Below are positions 15,738 through 16,826 of a stretch of DNA of 16,826 nt, in pieces. A program made the position numbers and the translations under genes. Each line of letters opens with the position of its first letter. The first letter of the stretch is position 1. The notes under the pieces were generated by a model. It made no database searches. It was given only the letters and a program-made list of their open reading frames with translations, and had not been told where the DNA came from. The DNA lies in NCBI GenBank assembly GCA_964544475.1, contig CAZJBS010000049.1:1-16826 (forward strand), given 5' to 3'. Origin of the DNA: CAZJBS01 sp964544475 (GTDB lineage: Bacteria > CLD3 > SB21).

Positions 15738-15870
15738 GGCGGACTCCTCGGGAAATGAACGTTCAAGAAGGAAGCGCCGGCAATTTTCTAATTTTTGGAG
15801 AGAAAATCAAAATTAATTTCTTTTCCGCGAAGCATTCGAGCGTGATGTCAGATGGCTTGGAGAAAAAAAC
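15738..15870. promoter_or_regulatory. AT-rich upstream region of acs
   Basis: This part of the divergent intergenic region contains the acs ribosome binding site (GAGGAG on the minus strand, 15744-15749) and a markedly AT-rich block at ~15781-15832. The block includes the 10-bp palindrome AAATTAATTT. It presumably holds the acs promoter, but no pair of -35/-10 boxes with good spacing stands out on the minus strand. Confidence 0.35.
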
Positions 15871-15899
15871 TTGACATTCTTTGGTCCAATTTCTAAAAT
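15871..15899 (+). promoter_or_regulatory. Strong sigma70-type promoter of the lipoprotein gene
   Basis: TTGACA at 15871-15876 is a perfect -35 box. After exactly 17 nt, TAAAAT at 15894-15899 matches the -10 consensus at 5 of 6 positions. Transcription would start near 15906, giving a leader of about 58 nt to the ATG at 15964. The leader contains a small hairpin (CACAC at 15911-15915 with GTGTG at 15924-15928). This is the best promoter match noticed in the window. Confidence 0.7.
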
Positions 15900-15963
15900 G
15901 CATACGTAGCCACACTGCTCTAGGTGTGAGGATTCGTTTTCAATCCAATTCTGTCGAGGTGGT

Positions 15964-16371
15964 ATGACACGTTCATTCGTCCTTTTCAGCATCGTGGCGA
16001 TGTCCGTTTTGTCGTGTTCCGACGACGCGGATGAGGCCCGTCTTCTCGCCGACACGCAATGGCGAATCGTCCCACCCTTGAAAGCCCGACTCTATTACTC
16101 TTTCGACAGCACGGGTCATTCAGGCACGTACGCCTACCTCGACGATTCCTGCTTTGTGCTGCAGTCCGTGACCGTCTCGAATGGGAAGTTGCATGTGGGC
16201 GATGAACACTACGCGTATCACCTGAACAGTGATCCCGTTAGCAATCTTACCGTCACCTATCCCGTCTATTATTATGGTTACAACGGCAAAACCGACAGCA
16301 TCACGGGATATATGGATATCATTTTTGAACCGACAAGCTTGCTCCTGGATACACTTCTGCTCTGTGAATAG
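15964..16371 (+). CDS. Small predicted lipoprotein, unknown function
   Basis: The product is 135 aa with a lipoprotein signal: Arg3, a hydrophobic stretch FVLFSIVAMSV, then the lipobox VLSC with Cys18 as the lipidation site. Ser at +2 would favour the outer membrane under E. coli rules. The mature part (~118 aa) is rich in Tyr, Ser, Thr and Asp, looks beta-strand-like (TYPVYYYGYNGK) and lacks a recognised domain. It contains two further Cys (in DDSCFVL, and near the C-terminus in LLCE) that could form a disulphide. GAGGTGG overlaps the ribosome-binding position just before the ATG, and a near-consensus promoter lies upstream. It is transcribed alone and divergently from acs, and the hairpin array begins shortly after its stop. 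Confidence 0.7.
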   Translation: MTRSFVLFSIVAMSVLSCSDDADEARLLADTQWRIVPPLKARLYYSFDSTGHSGTYAYLDDSCFVLQSVTVSNGKLHVGDEHYAYHLNSDPVSNLTVTYPVYYYGYNGKTDSITGYMDIIFEPTSLLLDTLLLCE

Positions 16372-16385
16372 CCTTTGTTGAAGGC

Positions 16386-16418
16386 CCGTTAATCTGCATA
16401 ACGGATTTCAGCGCTGAA
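16386..16418. terminator. Two small palindromes after the lipoprotein gene
   Basis: CCGTTA (16386-16391) pairs with TAACGG (16399-16404). It is followed directly by the perfect 12-bp palindrome TTCAGCGCTGAA (16407-16418). They lie 15-47 nt after the lipoprotein stop and could help end transcription. No T-tract is present, so the terminator call is weak. Confidence 0.3.
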
Positions 16419-16445
16419 GCGAAATATGGCCAGGAGTGGTTACCA

Positions 16446-16665
16446 CGCCCTTTCAGGGCTTTTCGTTTCTGCATTTATGCGAACATGGGGCTTTCGCCCC
16501 ATGCTCTGATCAACGACCCTTTCAGGGTCGTTGATCAGGACCAGTCTCTGGGCTTGCCTCGGGGTAGACGATCAAGACTGTAAAGCCCCGAAGGGGCGTG
16601 GTTGACGGAGGTCGGAACGAAGTTCCGACCACACGCGAGTAAACAATCAAAGCCCTGAAAGGGCG
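16446..16665. repeat. Mirror-symmetric array of six short hairpins (REP/BIME-like)
   Basis: Six perfect hairpins lie in 220 bp. The left three have TTC or TTTC loops: 16447-16459 (GCCCT arms), 16484-16503 (CATGGGGC arms, loop TTTC) and 16506-16538 (15-bp arms). The right three have GAA loops: 16585-16597 (GCCCC arms), 16610-16630 (GGTCGGAAC arms) and 16652-16664 (GCCCT arms). The two ends are exact inverted copies: CGCCCTTTCAGGGCTTT at 16446-16462 is the reverse complement of 16649-16665. A single-mismatch-type relative, with GCCCC in place of GCCCT, is at 16582-16598. The array sits immediately before a Y1 transposase gene, as REP-like elements do with RAYT enzymes. The leftmost hairpin followed by TTTT could also serve as a weak terminator. 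Confidence 0.75.
16506..16538. repeat. Perfect 15-bp-arm hairpin with TTC loop
   Basis: CTGATCAACGACCCT (16506-16520) and AGGGTCGTTGATCAG (16524-16538) are perfect inverted arms around TTC. It is the longest stem in the array, and its core ACCCT-ttc-AGGGT repeats the pattern of the neighbouring hairpins. No T-tract follows. Confidence 0.75.
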
Positions 16666-16687
16666 AAACACAGAGTGAGAGCTCATC

Positions 16688-16826
16688 ATGTCACAAAGTC
16701 TCGCCAAAATCTACGTCCATGCCGTTTTCTCCACCAAGCGCCGGTTTCCATTCCTCAACGATCCGTCGGTCCGACGCGACATGCACGCCTATTTAGGCGG
16801 CACATGTAAATCGGTCGATTGTCCCG
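16688..16826 (+). CDS. IS200-like / RAYT Y1 transposase, N-terminal part, cut by window edge
   Basis: Only the first 46 codons are in the window; the frame is open to the edge. The start MSQSLAKIYVHAVFSTKRR is the typical opening of PF01797 (Y1_Tnp, HUH single-strand transposase), with first strand IYVHAVFSTK. It is followed by a helix (VRRDMHAYLGG) and CKSVDCP, where relatives read ILKNLGCP. The HUH motif and catalytic Tyr would lie beyond the window. GAGAG about 9 nt upstream is a possible ribosome binding site. The hairpin array ends 22 nt before the ATG, supporting a REP-associated (RAYT) or IS200-like element. Completeness and activity cannot be judged. Confidence 0.85.
   Translation, partial: MSQSLAKIYVHAVFSTKRRFPFLNDPSVRRDMHAYLGGTCKSVDCP

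Noticed and set aside
12429..15758. A 1109-codon plus-strand open frame antisense to the M1 and acs genes
   Set aside because: Both sense genes have clear families and catalytic motifs. The antisense product has no recognisable domain and is biased to His, Arg, Gly and Asp. The two sense genes share one frame, so codon bias keeps the antisense frame open across both.
15922..15931. Shared AGTGTGA/AGGTGTGA motif in leaders of the S9, MCP and lipoprotein genes
   Set aside because: The matching core is only about six bases and occurs at different positions relative to each start; chance similarity is likely without a genome-wide test.
16506..16538. Intrinsic terminator at the 15-bp hairpin
   Set aside because: The stem is perfect but no T-tract follows on either strand, and it belongs to a series of similar hairpins, so a repeat element fits better.
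16446..16665. CRISPR array
   Set aside because: The repeats are hairpins of different sequence and length without constant direct repeats or regular spacers, and no cas gene is present.

Overview
The window looks like a chromosomal segment from a moderately GC-rich Gram-negative bacterium. Several products carry Sec or lipoprotein export signals, there is a CsgG/FlgO-type periplasmic domain, and there is an intergenic hairpin-repeat family of the kind that accompanies Y1 (IS200-like/RAYT) transposases. A DUF3667 protein and an acyl-CoA ligase with a GPSGENIYPE-type motif recall Bacteroidetes/FCB-group proteins. The genome is not assignable to a phylum from this sequence alone, and no rRNA, tRNA or CRISPR was seen.

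Layout. Positions 1-413 hold no convincing gene. They contain perfect hairpin repeats and then a promoter/operator-like palindrome. From 414 to 8271 seven genes run on the plus strand, mostly with overlaps or short gaps: a secreted DPP-IV-like S9 peptidase, a HxpB-like HAD phosphatase, a zinc-ribbon DUF3667 membrane protein, a SnoaL-like protein, a GNAT acetyltransferase, then (after a 103-nt gap with a possible promoter) a POT/PTR2 peptide transporter and a long-chain acyl-CoA ligase. After a 156-nt leader comes an exported protein with an N-terminal CsgG/FlgO-like domain and a C-terminal HEAT-like region (8428-10431). It meets the minus-strand block tail to tail, with a 16-bp overlap.

The minus-strand block reads right to left: acetyl-CoA synthetase (acs), a membrane-anchored M1 metallopeptidase, and a methyl-accepting chemotaxis protein with an unusual signalling tip. 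Gaps are 36 and 75 nt, so it may be one transcription unit. Divergent from acs, a strong sigma70-type promoter drives a small lipoprotein gene (15964-16371). The right end (16372-16687) is a dense, mirror-symmetric array of short hairpins with TTC/GAA loops, directly upstream of a Y1 transposase gene cut by the window edge.

Functional theme (inference). Secreted dipeptidyl-peptidase, POT peptide uptake and M1 aminopeptidase together suggest peptide scavenging. Acyl-CoA ligase and acetyl-CoA synthetase feed acids into acyl-CoA pools. Most genes are ordinary housekeeping or accessory metabolism. The most distinctive observations are the hairpin array with its transposase, the CsgG-HEAT fusion, the MCP tip substitutions and the operator-like palindrome before the S9 gene.
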